Below the pieces are notes generated by a model. That model was not told the DNA's origin and ran no database searches. It saw only the letters and a program-made list of their open reading frames with translations. From Promicromonospora soli (lineage in GTDB: Bacteria > Actinomycetota > Actinomycetes > Actinomycetales > Cellulomonadaceae), in NCBI RefSeq assembly GCF_014653785.1, contig NZ_BNAS01000003.1, positions 138,117 to 202,116 of the forward strand: a DNA stretch of 64,000 nucleotides, read 5' to 3'. Position 1 is the stretch's first letter, and each line of letters opens with the position of its first letter. A program made the translations under genes and the position numbers. Below, piece after piece: positions 38,155 through 47,621 of the stretch.

Positions 38155-39303
38155 GTGAAGATCACGTCGATGACGACATTCGCCCTCCCACCCCGGTGGC
38201 TCTTCCTCAAGATCGAGACCGACGAGGGCATCGTCGGCTGGGGCGAACCCGTTCTCGAGGGGCGGGCCGCAAGCGTCGCGGCCGCCGTCGAGGAGCTGTC
38301 CGACTACCTGATCGGTCAGGACCCCCGGCGGATCGAGGAGCACTGGACCGTCCTGTACCGCTCCGGGTTCTACCGCGGCGGCGGCATCCACATGAGCGCG
38401 CTGGCCGGCATAGACCAGGCGCTCTGGGACATCAAGGGCAAGGCGCTCGGCGTGCCCGTGCACGACTTGCTGGGCGGCCGCGTGCGCGACCGCATCAAGG
38501 TCTACTCGTGGATCGGCGGCGACCGTCCCGCCGAGCTCGCGGCCCAGGCGAAGGACGCCGTCGAGCGAGGCTTCTCCGCGATCAAGATGAACGGCCCCGA
38601 GGAGCTGCAGTACCTCGACTCGCGCGACAAGGTGGAAAAGGTCGTCGCCAACGTCGCCGCGGTACGGGAGGCCGTCGGCCCGGACATCGGCATCGGCGTC
38701 GACTTCCACGGACGGGTCCACCGCCCCATGGCCCGCGTGCTGCTCGACGCCCTGGCGCCCTACCACCTGATGTTCGTCGAGGAGCCGGTGCTGTCCGAGC
38801 ACGTGGACGGGATCGCCGACGTGCTGCGCAACTCGGCCACGCCGATCGCGCTCGGCGAGCGGCTGTACTCACGGTGGGACTTCAAGGACGTCATCACGTC
38901 GGGCGTGGTCGACATCATCCAGCCCGACCTCTCCCACGCCGGCGGCATCACCGAGGTCCGCAAGATCGCGGCGATGGCGGAGGCCTACGACATCGCCGTC
39001 GCCCCCCACTGCCCGCTCGGCCCGGTCGCGCTCGCCGCGTGCCTGCAGCTCGACGCCGTCGCCTACAACGCGGTGATCCAGGAGCAGAGCCTCGGCATCC
39101 ACTACAACACCTCGAACGACCTGCTCGACTACATCGTCGACCCGACGGTCTTCGCGTACGACGACGGCTCCGTCGCGATCCCGCTGGGACCGGGCCTCGG
39201 GATCGAGGTCAACGAGGACTACGTCCGCGAACGCGCCGTGGAGGGCCACCGCTGGCGTAACCCGGTCTGGCGGCACGACGACGGCTCGTTCGCCGAATGG
39301 TGA
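38155..39303 (+). CDS. dgoD: D-galactonate dehydratase
   Basis: A 382-residue enolase-superfamily dehydratase that converts D-galactonate to 2-dehydro-3-deoxy-D-galactonate, the first step of the cluster. Visible are [13 protein letters not shown] (metal Asp and the family His), FVEEPV (metal Glu), [13 protein letters not shown] (metal Glu), and [13 protein letters not shown] (catalytic His). The N-terminal domain starts [34 protein letters not shown] at 38155 has AAAGG upstream; an 86-bp gap separates it from dgoA, with no promoter that I can defend. No galactonate transporter is present. Confidence 0.93.
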   Translation: MKITSMTTFALPPRWLFLKIETDEGIVGWGEPVLEGRAASVAAAVEELSDYLIGQDPRRIEEHWTVLYRSGFYRGGGIHMSALAGIDQALWDIKGKALGVPVHDLLGGRVRDRIKVYSWIGGDRPAELAAQAKDAVERGFSAIKMNGPEELQYLDSRDKVEKVVANVAAVREAVGPDIGIGVDFHGRVHRPMARVLLDALAPYHLMFVEEPVLSEHVDGIADVLRNSATPIALGERLYSRWDFKDVITSGVVDIIQPDLSHAGGITEVRKIAAMAEAYDIAVAPHCPLGPVALAACLQLDAVAYNAVIQEQSLGIHYNTSNDLLDYIVDPTVFAYDDGSVAIPLGPGLGIEVNEDYVRERAVEGHRWRNPVWRHDDGSFAEW

Positions 39304-39308
39304 CCGAT

Positions 39309-39365
39309 GGCGGCCGGGTGCCGACGGGTGCGGGAGATTACACCGGTGCGGGGCGCCCGGCCGCC
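39309..39365 (+). terminator. Hairpin between dgoD and guaA
   Basis: GGCGGCCGGGTGCC (39309-39322) pairs with GGCGCCCGGCCGCC (39352-39365) with one G-T wobble and a 29-nt loop. It lies between same-strand genes, just upstream of the guaA -10, and may end the dgo transcript. Confidence 0.55.
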
Positions 39366-39376
39366 GCCCCGGCACA

Positions 39377-39382
39377 TAGACT
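39377..39382 (+). promoter_or_regulatory. guaA -10 box, leaderless type
   Basis: TAGACT ends 6 nt before the GTG at 39389. The hexamer is identical to that of guaB. Confidence 0.7.
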
Positions 39383-39388
39383 TGGCCC

Positions 39389-40999
39389 GTGACGTCACCC
39401 GCCACCGCTGGCTCAGGCCAGCCAGAGAGCCAGCCCCAGACCCCCCGCCCGGTCATCGTCGTCGACTTCGGCGCCCAGTACGCCCAGCTGATCGCGCGCC
39501 GGGTGCGCGAGGCCAAGGTCTACTCGGAGATCGTGCCGCACACGTTCACGGTCGAGCAGATGCTCGCCAAGGACCCGGCGGCCATCATCCTGTCCGGTGG
39601 TCCCTCCTCCGTGTACGCGGCAGGCGCCCCGTTCGTGGACCCCAAGCTGTTCGAGGCCGGAGTTCCGGTCATGGGCATCTGCTACGGGTTCCAGGCCATG
39701 GCGCAGGCACTCGGTGGCGAGGTGGCGCAGACCGGCCTCAGCGAGTTCGGCGGGACCGAGGTCGAGGTGTGCTCCTCCGGCGTGCTCCTCGCCGACACCC
39801 CCGAGCACCAGACCGCCTGGATGAGCCACGGCGACGCCGTGCACCGGGCGCCGGTCGGGTTCGAGGTGCTCGCGACGTCTGTCGGCTCGCCCGTCGCGGC
39901 CTTCGAGGACACCCGCCGCCGCCTCTACGGCGTGCAGTGGCACCCCGAGGTGCGCCACTCGGCGCACGGCCAGACCGTGCTGGAGCACTTCCTCTACGAG
40001 GGCGCCGGCCTGAAGCCCGACTGGACGCCTGACAACGTCATCGCCGACCAGGTCGCCGCGATCAAGGCTCAGATCGGTGGCGCCCGTGTCATCTGCGCGC
40101 TGTCCGGCGGCGTCGACTCTGCCGTGGCCGCCGCACTCGTGCAGCGGGCCGTGGGCGACCAGCTGACCTGCGTGCACGTGGACCACGGCCTCATGCGGGC
40201 TGGCGAGGTGGAGCAGATCGAGACCGACTTCGTCGCCTCGACCGGCGTGCGCCTCATCGTCCGCGACGAGAAGGAGCGCTTCCTGACGGCGCTCGCGGGT
40301 GTCAGCGACCCGGAGACCAAGCGCAAGATCATCGGCCGCGAGTTCATCCGCGTCTTCGAGGACGCGCAGCGCGACATCGTCGCGGAAGCCGGTGAGCACG
40401 GCGAGGAGGTCAAGTTCCTCGTGCAGGGCACGCTGTACCCCGACGTCGTCGAGTCCGGCGGCGGCGAGGGCGCGGCCAACATCAAGAGCCACCACAACGT
40501 GGGCGGCCTGCCCGACGACCTGGACTTCTCCCTGGTGGAGCCGCTGCGCACCCTGTTCAAGGACGAGGTCCGCGCGGTGGGCCGCGAGCTCGGCGTGCCC
40601 GAGGAGATCGTCTCGCGCCAGCCGTTCCCGGGCCCGGGCCTGGGCATCCGGATCGTCGGCGAGATCACCGCCGAGCGCCTGGAGATCCTCCGCCGCGCCG
40701 ACGCGATCGCGCGCGAGGAGCTGACGAAGGCAGGCCTGGACAACGAGATCTGGCAGTGCCCCGTGGTGCTGCTCGCCGACGTACGCAGCGTCGGCGTCCA
40801 GGGCGACGGCCGCACGTACGGACACCCGATCGTGCTGCGCCCGGTCTCGTCCGAGGACGCAATGACTGCGGACTGGACGCGCCTGCCGTACGACGTGCTG
40901 TCGACCATCTCGACGCGCATCACCAACGAGGTGCGTGAGGTCAACCGCGTGGTGCTCGACGTGACGAGCAAGCCGCCGGGCACCATCGAGTGGGAGTGA
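39389..40999 (+). CDS. guaA: GMP synthase (glutamine-hydrolysing)
   Basis: A 536-residue GMP synthase, which aminates XMP to GMP using glutamine and ATP. The N-terminal class I amidotransferase has Cys98 in GICYGFQAM and [11 protein letters not shown]; the ATP pyrophosphatase domain has the PP-loop [14 protein letters not shown]; the C-terminal dimerisation domain ends [11 protein letters not shown]. The first 25 residues ([18 protein letters not shown]) are a non-conserved extension. The GTG start is set by the leaderless-type -10. A strong terminator follows. Confidence 0.98.
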   Translation: MTSPATAGSGQPESQPQTPRPVIVVDFGAQYAQLIARRVREAKVYSEIVPHTFTVEQMLAKDPAAIILSGGPSSVYAAGAPFVDPKLFEAGVPVMGICYGFQAMAQALGGEVAQTGLSEFGGTEVEVCSSGVLLADTPEHQTAWMSHGDAVHRAPVGFEVLATSVGSPVAAFEDTRRRLYGVQWHPEVRHSAHGQTVLEHFLYEGAGLKPDWTPDNVIADQVAAIKAQIGGARVICALSGGVDSAVAAALVQRAVGDQLTCVHVDHGLMRAGEVEQIETDFVASTGVRLIVRDEKERFLTALAGVSDPETKRKIIGREFIRVFEDAQRDIVAEAGEHGEEVKFLVQGTLYPDVVESGGGEGAANIKSHHNVGGLPDDLDFSLVEPLRTLFKDEVRAVGRELGVPEEIVSRQPFPGPGLGIRIVGEITAERLEILRRADAIAREELTKAGLDNEIWQCPVVLLADVRSVGVQGDGRTYGHPIVLRPVSSEDAMTADWTRLPYDVLSTISTRITNEVREVNRVVLDVTSKPPGTIEWE

Positions 41000-41003
41000 C
41001 ATC

Positions 41004-41045
41004 CTGCGGCCCCGTCCCTTCTTCGGGGCGGGGCCGCAGTTCTCT
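41004..41045 (+). terminator. Terminator after guaA
   Basis: A 15-bp stem (CTGCGGCCCCGTCCC, 41004-41018, against 41025-41039; one G-T wobble) around TTCTTC, followed by TTCTCT. Confidence 0.9.
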
Positions 41046-41066
41046 CCTGGCTGGGAGATCACGAGA

Positions 41067-41630
41067 TTACGAGATCCGGAAGGAGTTTGCCCGGTCGTTG
41101 AAACTGCCGAGGTTGTTGTCCCAGTGGATGAATGCGGTGCTGGCGCCGGTCTTGTTGTTGCTGTCGAAGAGCTTGACGTCGCAGTGGTTGTACGTCTTCA
41201 CCGAGCTGACCTGGTTCGCGTACGTGCCGAGGTTCGCTCCGCCCTCGTTGTCTCCGGTGCCGCTGGTGCAACCGTAGGAGTAGGCCGGGTTGAAGACGAC
41301 GATGCGCCACCCGCCGAAGTCGGCGTGCTGGAATAGCTCGGTGACCACGAGCCCGTCTCCGGGAGTGCCGCTCTGGCACCCGAAGGTGCCGTCGCGAACA
41401 GCGCAGTAGTACGTCGCGGTTACGGCGGCGGGGGCGGCCTCCAGGTCCTCGACCATCACCGGCGAGCTCGAGGTGACCTCTTCGACCTGCACGTCCGTGT
41501 GGCTCTGGTCGGTTGCGGTCCGCGCTGTCGCGGGGGCTGTGGCGCCAAGCGCCACCAGCAGCAGCGCCCCGGAGGCCACGGCCATCAGCCGGGTCCGGAG
41601 CGCGCGGTCAAAGTGTCTGTCGTTCCTCAT
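41067..41630 (-). CDS. Secreted small protein with beta/gamma-crystallin-like domain
   Basis: A 187-residue exported protein. Signal peptide about 1-37 (RTRLMAVASGALLLVALGATAPATA), a short Val/Glu-rich linker, then a domain of about 120 residues with four or more cysteines. LFQHADFGGWRIVVF and VKLFDSNNKTGASTAFI look like paired Greek-key motifs of the beta/gamma-crystallin fold, seen also in peptidase inhibitor family I36 and antifungal proteins; NNLGSFNDRANSFRIS is a typical end. Role (inhibitor, wall-binding, stress) unknown. The ATG has GAGGAGC upstream. The 184 bp between this gene and the next downstream region (41631-41814) is unusually AT-rich and holds no gene that I can support. Confidence 0.75.
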   Translation of the reverse strand: MRNDRHFDRALRTRLMAVASGALLLVALGATAPATARTATDQSHTDVQVEEVTSSSPVMVEDLEAAPAAVTATYYCAVRDGTFGCQSGTPGDGLVVTELFQHADFGGWRIVVFNPAYSYGCTSGTGDNEGGANLGTYANQVSSVKTYNHCDVKLFDSNNKTGASTAFIHWDNNLGSFNDRANSFRIS

Positions 41631-41814
41631 GAGTGCTCCTCATGTCAGCCGACAACGTGGTGCTGCCGGTCACTGAATGACGAGGAACGCGCACGACCGT
41701 TAATACTCAGAAGTCAATTTCACCCCGGATTGTGGCCGGTATTTGTCGAATTTTCCTTCGACGTTCTTTGTCGTGTTTCGCCCTTTTGTGTGCAGCAAAT
41801 GTTCTGCCGGCGAA

Positions 41815-42441
41815 TCACCAGCCGGTGATGCGCGCCCAGGTCAGCGCTACCGCGGTGCCGAGCAGCAGGTACGGGCCGAACGCGATGCTCGACTTCCAGC
41901 CGGCGCGCCGCCCGAGGAGCAGCACTATCGCGACCAAACCGGCCAGTACGTGTGCGGCGAGGAGGCCGACCAGGAGCGTGGTCCACGAGTGCCAGGTCAG
42001 GACGGCGCCCAGGGCCAGGGCGAGCTTGACGTCGCCGTACCCGATCCCGCCGCGCGGCGCCACCAGGTAGAGCGCCTGGTAGAGGGCGAAGAACGCCAGC
42101 GCGCCCAGCGCTGCCCGGCCGAGCGTCCACCACGCTCCGGTGCCGAGAGCGGCCACGGCCAGCAGCACCGCGGTCGCCCAGATCAGGGGAAACATCAGCG
42201 CGTTCGGCAGCCGGTGCGTGCGCGCGTCGATCACGCCGAGCGCCGCACCCACGATCGCGAGCACCAGATACGCCGGCGTGAGCCAGCCCGGGCCACTCGC
42301 CCAGACGGCCCACCCGACCGCCAACACCGCGACGACGCCGATCGCCAGCGGGTACGGCCGCACCTCGACCAGGGCGCGCCGGTACCGGCGGACGACGAAG
42401 GGCTCAGCCGGGCTCGTCGCAGCCGGTTCGTTGGGGCTCAC
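41815..42441 (-). CDS. Prepilin peptidase, A24 family
   Basis: A 208-residue polytopic membrane aspartyl protease. The two catalytic aspartates are Asp72 in GVIDARTHRLPN and Asp137 in GYGDVKLA, and FGPYLLLG is the C-terminal conserved segment. It lacks the N-terminal methyltransferase domain of full PilD, which is usual for Flp/Tad-type or actinobacterial enzymes. It would cleave type IV pilin or Tad pilin leaders at the membrane. No pilus genes are adjacent. GTG at 42441 follows TAGCCT (42453-42448) at 6 nt. Confidence 0.87.
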   Translation of the reverse strand: MSPNEPAATSPAEPFVVRRYRRALVEVRPYPLAIGVVAVLAVGWAVWASGPGWLTPAYLVLAIVGAALGVIDARTHRLPNALMFPLIWATAVLLAVAALGTGAWWTLGRAALGALAFFALYQALYLVAPRGGIGYGDVKLALALGAVLTWHSWTTLLVGLLAAHVLAGLVAIVLLLGRRAGWKSSIAFGPYLLLGTAVALTWARITGW

Positions 42442-42447
42442 CTCGGG

Positions 42448-42453
42448 AGGCTA
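42448..42453 (-). promoter_or_regulatory. -10 box of the prepilin peptidase gene, leaderless type
   Basis: TAGCCT on the minus strand ends 6 nt before the GTG at 42441. Confidence 0.6.
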
Positions 42454-42496
42454 TCGGCGCGGGGTTGCCGCCGCACCAGGTCGGTCCGATGCCATG

Positions 42497-43669
42497 TCAC
42501 GCCCGCGCCAGCACCGCCGCCTCCCGGTACGCCGCCTCGGTCACGGCCAGCACCTCGGGCCAGTCCACGCCCGACGGCGGCGTCGTAGCCCGCTCCAGCA
42601 GCCCGTCCAGCAGCCCGGGTTCGGCTACGAGCCGCAGGAGCGCCGACGCCAGTGCGCCGTCGTCGGGCACCAGGAGGCCCGTGACGCCGTCGACGACGCG
42701 CTCGGCCACGCCCGACTCGGTGTGGGCGATCACCGTGAGCCCCGCAGCCTGCGCCTCGAGCGCCGCGATGCCGAAGGCCTCCTCGGGGGAGGGCGCGGCG
42801 AAGACGTCGGCGCGCGCATAGAGCCGCTTGAGCTCGGTGGCGTTGAGGCGCCCGGGCAGGGAGACGATGTCGCTCAGCCCGTGCTCCGCGACGAACCGCC
42901 GCGCCGCCGAGCGCTGTGGGCCGTCCCCCGCGAGGGTCGCGAACAGCGCGCCGTCCGGGAGCCGGGAGCTGGCGTCGGCGATCGCGGCGAGCAGCGGCAG
43001 CAGCCGCTTGCGCGGCGCGAACCGCGCAGCCGCCGCCACGTGCACGGCGGAGCCCTCGGGCCGTGCCCTGCGTTCGGTACGCGGCACCCGCCAGGCGCCC
43101 AGGTCGAGGCCGTTGGGCAGGATCGCCACGTCGCCCGCGGCCCCGGCGGTGCGCAGGAGCCGCCGCAGGGGCTCCGCCGTCATGTCGCTCACGGCCGTCC
43201 AGCGTACGGGCCAGCGTGACCACCTCGCCACGGTGTCGGCCGCCGCGAACAGCCGCCACGCCCCGCCCCAGACGCTGTGCACGGTCAGCACCGCGGGCAG
43301 CCCCAGCCGGGTCACTGGCCGCAGTGCGCCCTGCACCGTGGGGGCGAGCACGCCCATGTGCAGGTGCACGACGTCGGGCTGCTCGCCCCGTGCGATCGCC
43401 TCCCGGAGGCGACGGGTCACATGGGCGGTGGAACGCGGGTGGATGGGCCAGCCGCCCGGGATGCGTGCGGCGATCCGGTGCACCGTGACGCCGTCCTCGA
43501 CGGCGGTGCTCACCCCGTGCGCACCGGGGGCGGCGGGCGTGGTGGTGATGACCTCGACGTCGTGCCCGACCGCAGCCTGTTGCTTGGCGAGGCGACTGAC
43601 CTGGGCCTCGATGCCGCCGAGCAGCGGAAGGTAGGTGTCGGACACGTGGGTGATGCGCACGCTGGTCAT
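42497..43669 (-). CDS. Glycosyltransferase family 4
   Basis: A 390-residue GT-B glycosyltransferase. The N-terminal half starts RITHVSDTYLPLLGGIEAQVSRLAKQQ; the C-terminal GT4 domain has AAAARFAPRKRLLPLL, VSLPGRLNATELKRLYARADVFAAPSPEEAFGIAALEAQAAGL, the EX7E motif that contacts the nucleotide sugar. Closest in style to mannosyl- or glucosyltransferases of cell-envelope glycolipids, but donor and acceptor cannot be assigned. ATG at 43669 is chosen where family similarity begins; the frame extends 35 codons further without it. Confidence 0.88.
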   Translation of the reverse strand: MTSVRITHVSDTYLPLLGGIEAQVSRLAKQQAAVGHDVEVITTTPAAPGAHGVSTAVEDGVTVHRIAARIPGGWPIHPRSTAHVTRRLREAIARGEQPDVVHLHMGVLAPTVQGALRPVTRLGLPAVLTVHSVWGGAWRLFAAADTVARWSRWPVRWTAVSDMTAEPLRRLLRTAGAAGDVAILPNGLDLGAWRVPRTERRARPEGSAVHVAAAARFAPRKRLLPLLAAIADASSRLPDGALFATLAGDGPQRSAARRFVAEHGLSDIVSLPGRLNATELKRLYARADVFAAPSPEEAFGIAALEAQAAGLTVIAHTESGVAERVVDGVTGLLVPDDGALASALLRLVAEPGLLDGLLERATTPPSGVDWPEVLAVTEAAYREAAVLARA

Positions 43670-43715
43670 CCTCGCACCGGCGGCCGCCGATGGTGGGCCG
43701 ACGGTGCGGTGTGGC

Positions 43716-44393
43716 CTAGCGCCGCCGGAGGCTGGAAACCACAGAGCCGACGACGAGGATCGCGCCTGCCGCACCCAGCAGCACGATCAGGGCCACACCC
43801 AGGTCGAACACGACCCCGGCCGAGACGGCGAGGATGCCGAGCCCGACAGCGATCACGATCAGGCCCCATACCGCCGTCCCCACGCGCGGCCCTCGCCGGG
43901 CGGCCACGGCCACCTGGACCGCCTGAGCGGGCTGCGCAGGCTGGACCGGCTGAGAGGGCTGAGAAGGCTGAGCCGGGGCTAGCCCGCTGCCCGACGCCGG
44001 AGTGGTCGCCACGGGCGTCGGCGGCACGTGGGGTGCCGGGTCGCGCAGCGGAGCGAGCAGGTCGGTGTCGTCCGGCGCGGGGGCGTCGTGGACAGCGGCC
44101 GCCGACGCCTCGGCCTCCGCCTGCGCCGCGGCGACGCCGTAGGCCGGGTGCACCTCGCCCTCGGGAGCAGGGCCCTCGGGAGCCGTGCCGTCGGGCGCGG
44201 CGCGCTCGGGCACCCGCTGGGTGCCATGCTGCGCGAGCTCCTGCGTCGGCGGGGTTGCCTGTGCCGGCAGCACCTCGGTGATGTCGGAGTCCTGCGCGGT
44301 GGTCTTGTCGTCCATGTTTTCGCTCGTGTCCTGGCCCTCGGGCCCGCCGGGGATCTCGCTCTGGTTCTTGCTGTGGTTCGTGTGCTCGGTCAT
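43716..44393 (-). CDS. Hypothetical membrane protein with disordered N-terminal half
   Basis: A 225-residue protein. Residues 1-155 are low-complexity (Glu/Thr/Ala/Pro-rich, with a SQPSQPVQPAQPAQ run). Two membrane helices at the C-terminus (VWGLIVIAVGLGILAVSAGVVF and LGVALIVLLGAAGAILVVGSVV) end in SSLRRR. The ATG at 44393 has GAGGGAGC upstream. It lies 11 bp after the PspC-domain gene on the same strand and probably belongs to that envelope-stress operon. No known function. Confidence 0.7.
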   Translation of the reverse strand: MTEHTNHSKNQSEIPGGPEGQDTSENMDDKTTAQDSDITEVLPAQATPPTQELAQHGTQRVPERAAPDGTAPEGPAPEGEVHPAYGVAAAQAEAEASAAAVHDAPAPDDTDLLAPLRDPAPHVPPTPVATTPASGSGLAPAQPSQPSQPVQPAQPAQAVQVAVAARRGPRVGTAVWGLIVIAVGLGILAVSAGVVFDLGVALIVLLGAAGAILVVGSVVSSLRRR

Positions 44394-44404
44394 GGCGCGC
44401 TCCC

Positions 44405-46057
44405 TCACTTGCTCTCGGACACGATGACCTCGCCCGCGCCGGCCTTGATCTCGAGGCTCAGCACAGCGCCGTCGTCGCGGACTTCGTCGCTCGCGAAGTA
44501 GCTGTTGGAGCGGACGCCGCTCGCGGAGCGGTCCTGGTCGTCGACGTTCCAGTGGACGGCCCCGGCGGTGACGTAGGCGTTCGCCTCGACGGGCACGTCC
44601 TCGGGGACGATCACCACGGTCTGGCCCGCCCCGAGCTGGATGGGCACCACGAGGGGATCACCGGGCACGATCCGGGACAGGTCGAGCTCCGACAGGTCGA
44701 TGGTCGGGTCGCCGAACTGGACGTAGAAGCCGTTCTCCGCCTCCCGCGCGGTCTGCACGGTGATCGTGCCCTCGGTGATGGTGGCGGAACGCGGGTTGTC
44801 GGGCTCTGTCACGAGGTCCTCGATCTCCTGGCCGCTCTCCACGGCGTCGCCCACCCAGCGCGGTCCTGCGGAATCCGCCACGGCCACGTACGTGAAGCCG
44901 ATCAGCAGGGCGAGGATCGCGAAGAACCCGAGCAGGCCGCTGGAGCGGCCGCGCAGGCCGGAGACGAAGATCGCGACGCCGAGCGCCACCGTCCCGATGC
45001 CCAGCCATGCCGTGACGAACTCGGCGCCGCCAGGCAGGCTGCCCTCGCCGTTCAGGCGGAGCGCGGCCAGGAGCAGGGCCCCGGCCAGCAGGATCACGCC
45101 CAGGGTGATGCCGACGGCCGCGCCGCCCGGCCCACGCGAGGCGCGGGCGGGGCGCGGGGGCGGGGTGTAGTTCGGCCGCGGCTGGTGGGCCGGGCCGGGG
45201 GCTGCCTGGTAGGGCGCCTGGGTCTGCGTCTGGCGCTGCGGTGCCGGGCCGGCGCCGGTCGCGTAGACCAGGCCGTCCGACCTGCGGTAGTCGACCGGCG
45301 GAGCGGGCGTGAACGGTGCGGGCGTGCCGGGCCCGGCCATGGTGCCGGGGACGGTGCCGGGCAAGGGGGTCGCGACCGGCGCGCCGGCGGCCGGGGTGCC
45401 CGGGACGCCCGGGGCGAAGCCCTGGCGCTGGGCCGCGGTGTTGTCGCGGTGCCGCTGCACACCCTGGACAACCAGGTAGAGCACACCACCGAGGACGGCC
45501 AGCCAGAAGAAGAAGCTGAGCCACTCCCAGCCGCCGTCGTCCCACCAGCCCATCGGCCCGCCCCAGGCGAAGCCCATGAGGAGCACGGCCACCGAGCCCA
45601 GCATGGCGACGTCGAAGTTGCCGCGGATGGCCTCCTGCAGATGGATGCGACCGTCGCGCTCGGGGAGCAGCGCCCAGCCGATGCCGTACAGGATCAGGCC
45701 GAGCCCGCCGAGGAAGAAGCTGACGATCAGCAGGCCGCGCACCAGCAGCGGGTCCCAGCCGATCCGCTCGGCGAGGCCGCCGGCGACGCCGCCCACCCAG
45801 CGCTGGTCGGAGCGCGGGAACAGACCGCGGCGGACAGAGGCGAAGAAGCCGGACTCCGGATAGGGCTGCTGTCCGGGCGCGACAGGTGCAGGGTCGGCCA
45901 TCGGGCCGGCTGCTGGGTCAGCTGGTGGGTCCACGACCGGGTCGACCGGGTCGACCCTCGGGCCGGCGTACTTGACGTCCGGACCGGCCGACCTGGCGTC
46001 GGCCGGGCCACCCGGTTCACTCGTGGCGTCCTCGGGACGCGTCTCGTCGGTGCTCAT
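44405..46057 (-). CDS. PspC-domain membrane protein with LiaF-like C-terminal domain
   Basis: A 550-residue membrane protein. After about 70 disordered residues, a PspC domain (RSDQRWVGGVAGGLAERIGWDPLLVRGLLIVSFFLGGLGLILYGIGWALLPE) is followed by several more membrane helices, a proline-rich cytoplasmic linker, and a C-terminal beta-rich domain (TVQTAREAENGFYVQFGDPTIDLSEL, GAGQTVVIVPEDVPVEANA, GAGEVIVSESK) like LiaF/DUF2154. In Gram-positive bacteria such proteins hold back a cell-envelope-stress two-component system, here encoded divergently at 46194-48313. ATG at 46057 is preferred; three codons upstream is an alternative ATG. Confidence 0.83.
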   Translation of the reverse strand: MSTDETRPEDATSEPGGPADARSAGPDVKYAGPRVDPVDPVVDPPADPAAGPMADPAPVAPGQQPYPESGFFASVRRGLFPRSDQRWVGGVAGGLAERIGWDPLLVRGLLIVSFFLGGLGLILYGIGWALLPERDGRIHLQEAIRGNFDVAMLGSVAVLLMGFAWGGPMGWWDDGGWEWLSFFFWLAVLGGVLYLVVQGVQRHRDNTAAQRQGFAPGVPGTPAAGAPVATPLPGTVPGTMAGPGTPAPFTPAPPVDYRRSDGLVYATGAGPAPQRQTQTQAPYQAAPGPAHQPRPNYTPPPRPARASRGPGGAAVGITLGVILLAGALLLAALRLNGEGSLPGGAEFVTAWLGIGTVALGVAIFVSGLRGRSSGLLGFFAILALLIGFTYVAVADSAGPRWVGDAVESGQEIEDLVTEPDNPRSATITEGTITVQTAREAENGFYVQFGDPTIDLSELDLSRIVPGDPLVVPIQLGAGQTVVIVPEDVPVEANAYVTAGAVHWNVDDQDRSASGVRSNSYFASDEVRDDGAVLSLEIKAGAGEVIVSESK

Positions 46058-46103
46058 GATGTCCATGCTGGTCGCCGGGCGACGCGAGCGGCATCGGGAC
46101 CTG

Positions 46104-46192
46104 CCCTGAACCGACCCTGGTTCCCCCGGCGCGAGACCCTGAGATCCGCCCTCGGGCGTGTTCAGGGGGGCCGGGGCATGTGACGATCAGGG
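46104..46192. promoter_or_regulatory. CCCTGA/TCAGGG half-site cluster in the PspC/kinase divergent region
   Basis: CCCTGA occurs at 46104-46109 and 46137-46142, and its reverse complement TCAGGG at 46162-46167 and 46187-46192, the last one touching the predicted kinase transcription start. They may be binding sites for the cognate response regulator. A weak -10, GACGAT (46182-46187), ends 6 nt before the kinase GTG. Confidence 0.4.
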
Positions 46193-46193
46193 G

Positions 46194-47621
46194 GTGAACC
46201 AACGACTCACCCTCCGCAGGCCCGGCAAGGCCGGGCCGGGATACAGCGGCCGCTGGGTGGCCGGTGTTGCCGCCGGCATCGCCGCGCACACGGGCCTGCC
46301 CGTGTGGCTGGTCCGGATCGGGTTCATGGTGCTCACCGGGTTCGCGGGAGCCGGCGTGGTGGCCTACGTCTTCTGGTGGATGACGATCCCCGTGGGCGTA
46401 CCTACCGTGCCCGAGGACGTCGTGCCCACCGACCGCCGCCGGCTCGCCCCGCGGCTGACACCCGGCGTACCCGGCGCAACCGGCATCGAGAGTGACGCCG
46501 CCGGGGACCGGCCCGCCGCGTCGCTCGCCGACCGCGTGCGGCTGTCCGGTCCGGTGTCGCGGCTCGCGGTGCGGGACATCTGGATCGGCGTGGCCCTGCT
46601 GTCGAGCGCGGCGCTCCTGGTCGCCATCCGCGCCGACTGGGACCCGGTGGCGTCGTGGGTGCTCCCCGCGCTCATCGGGCTCGGCGGCGTCGCCCTGGCG
46701 TGGAGCCAGATCGACGCTACCGAGCGGGACCGCTGGGTGGGCGGCACGGGCTCCGGCCTGCGGTCGCGGACGGCGCTCCTGCGGCTGGCCGGCGGCGTGG
46801 TGCTCACCATGCTCGGCGTCCTGATGCTCGTGGGCCAGGACACGCCCGTCAGCGTGATGATGCAGGCCACCATCGCGTCCGTGGCCATGGTCGCCGGCGT
46901 GGTGCTCGTCTCGGTCCCGTGGTGGATCCGGCTGGTGCGCCAGCTCGGCGACGAGCGCGCCGCCCGCGCCCGGGAGTCCGAGCGCGCCGACATCGCCGCC
47001 CACCTGCACGACTCGGTGCTGCAGACCCTCGCCCTGATCCGCGCCCAGGCGTCCGACCCCGAGGCCGTGTCCCGCATGGCCCGCGCGCAGGAGCGCGAGC
47101 TGCGCGGATGGCTGTACGACGACCGGCGCGAGCCGGGCACGTCCGTCGCCGCCGAGCTGAAGGAGCTCGTGGCCGAGATCGAGGATGCCGTCGCGCCGCT
47201 CACCGTCGAGACGGTGGTGGTGGGCGACTGCCCGCCCACCGAGTGCACGGCAGCGCTCCTCCAGGCGGCGCGCGAGGCCCTGCTCAACGCGTTCAAGCAC
47301 GGCAGGCCGCCGGTCTCGGTGTACCTCGAGGTCACCGACGAGGTGGCCGAGGTGTTCGTCCGCGACCGGGGCGACGGGTTCGACCTCGACGAGATCGCGC
47401 TGGACCGGTTCGGCGTCCGGGAGTCGATCCTCGGCCGGGTCCGCCGTCGTGGCGGGACCGCCGAGGTCGTGAGCCGCGCGGGCTGGGGTACCGAGGTGCG
47501 GCTGCGGATGCCCCTCGAGAAGCCGGCGAACGGCGAGAAGAAGAACGACAGGAACGGCAGGGCGCGGGCCGCGACGGCCCCCAGCCCTGTGCCCACCACT
47601 GCGGAAGGTGCGACGAGATGA
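46194..47621 (+). CDS. Sensor histidine kinase with N-terminal PspC domain
   Basis: A 475-residue NarL-group sensor kinase. PspC domain at about 10-70 (SGRWVAGVAAGIAAHTGLPVWLVRIGFMVLTGFAG), further membrane helices at about 130-170 and 195-245, HisKA_3 dimerisation helix with phospho-acceptor His272 in HLHDSVLQTLALI, and an HATPase domain (REALLNAFKHG, VRDRGDGFDLDEI, VSRAGWGTEVRLRMPL). The PspC part may receive the signal from the divergent PspC/LiaF-like protein. It starts at GTG 46194, six nt after a weak leaderless-type -10. Its stop overlaps the response-regulator ATG. Confidence 0.87.
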   Translation: MNQRLTLRRPGKAGPGYSGRWVAGVAAGIAAHTGLPVWLVRIGFMVLTGFAGAGVVAYVFWWMTIPVGVPTVPEDVVPTDRRRLAPRLTPGVPGATGIESDAAGDRPAASLADRVRLSGPVSRLAVRDIWIGVALLSSAALLVAIRADWDPVASWVLPALIGLGGVALAWSQIDATERDRWVGGTGSGLRSRTALLRLAGGVVLTMLGVLMLVGQDTPVSVMMQATIASVAMVAGVVLVSVPWWIRLVRQLGDERAARARESERADIAAHLHDSVLQTLALIRAQASDPEAVSRMARAQERELRGWLYDDRREPGTSVAAELKELVAEIEDAVAPLTVETVVVGDCPPTECTAALLQAAREALLNAFKHGRPPVSVYLEVTDEVAEVFVRDRGDGFDLDEIALDRFGVRESILGRVRRRGGTAEVVSRAGWGTEVRLRMPLEKPANGEKKNDRNGRARAATAPSPVPTTAEGATR

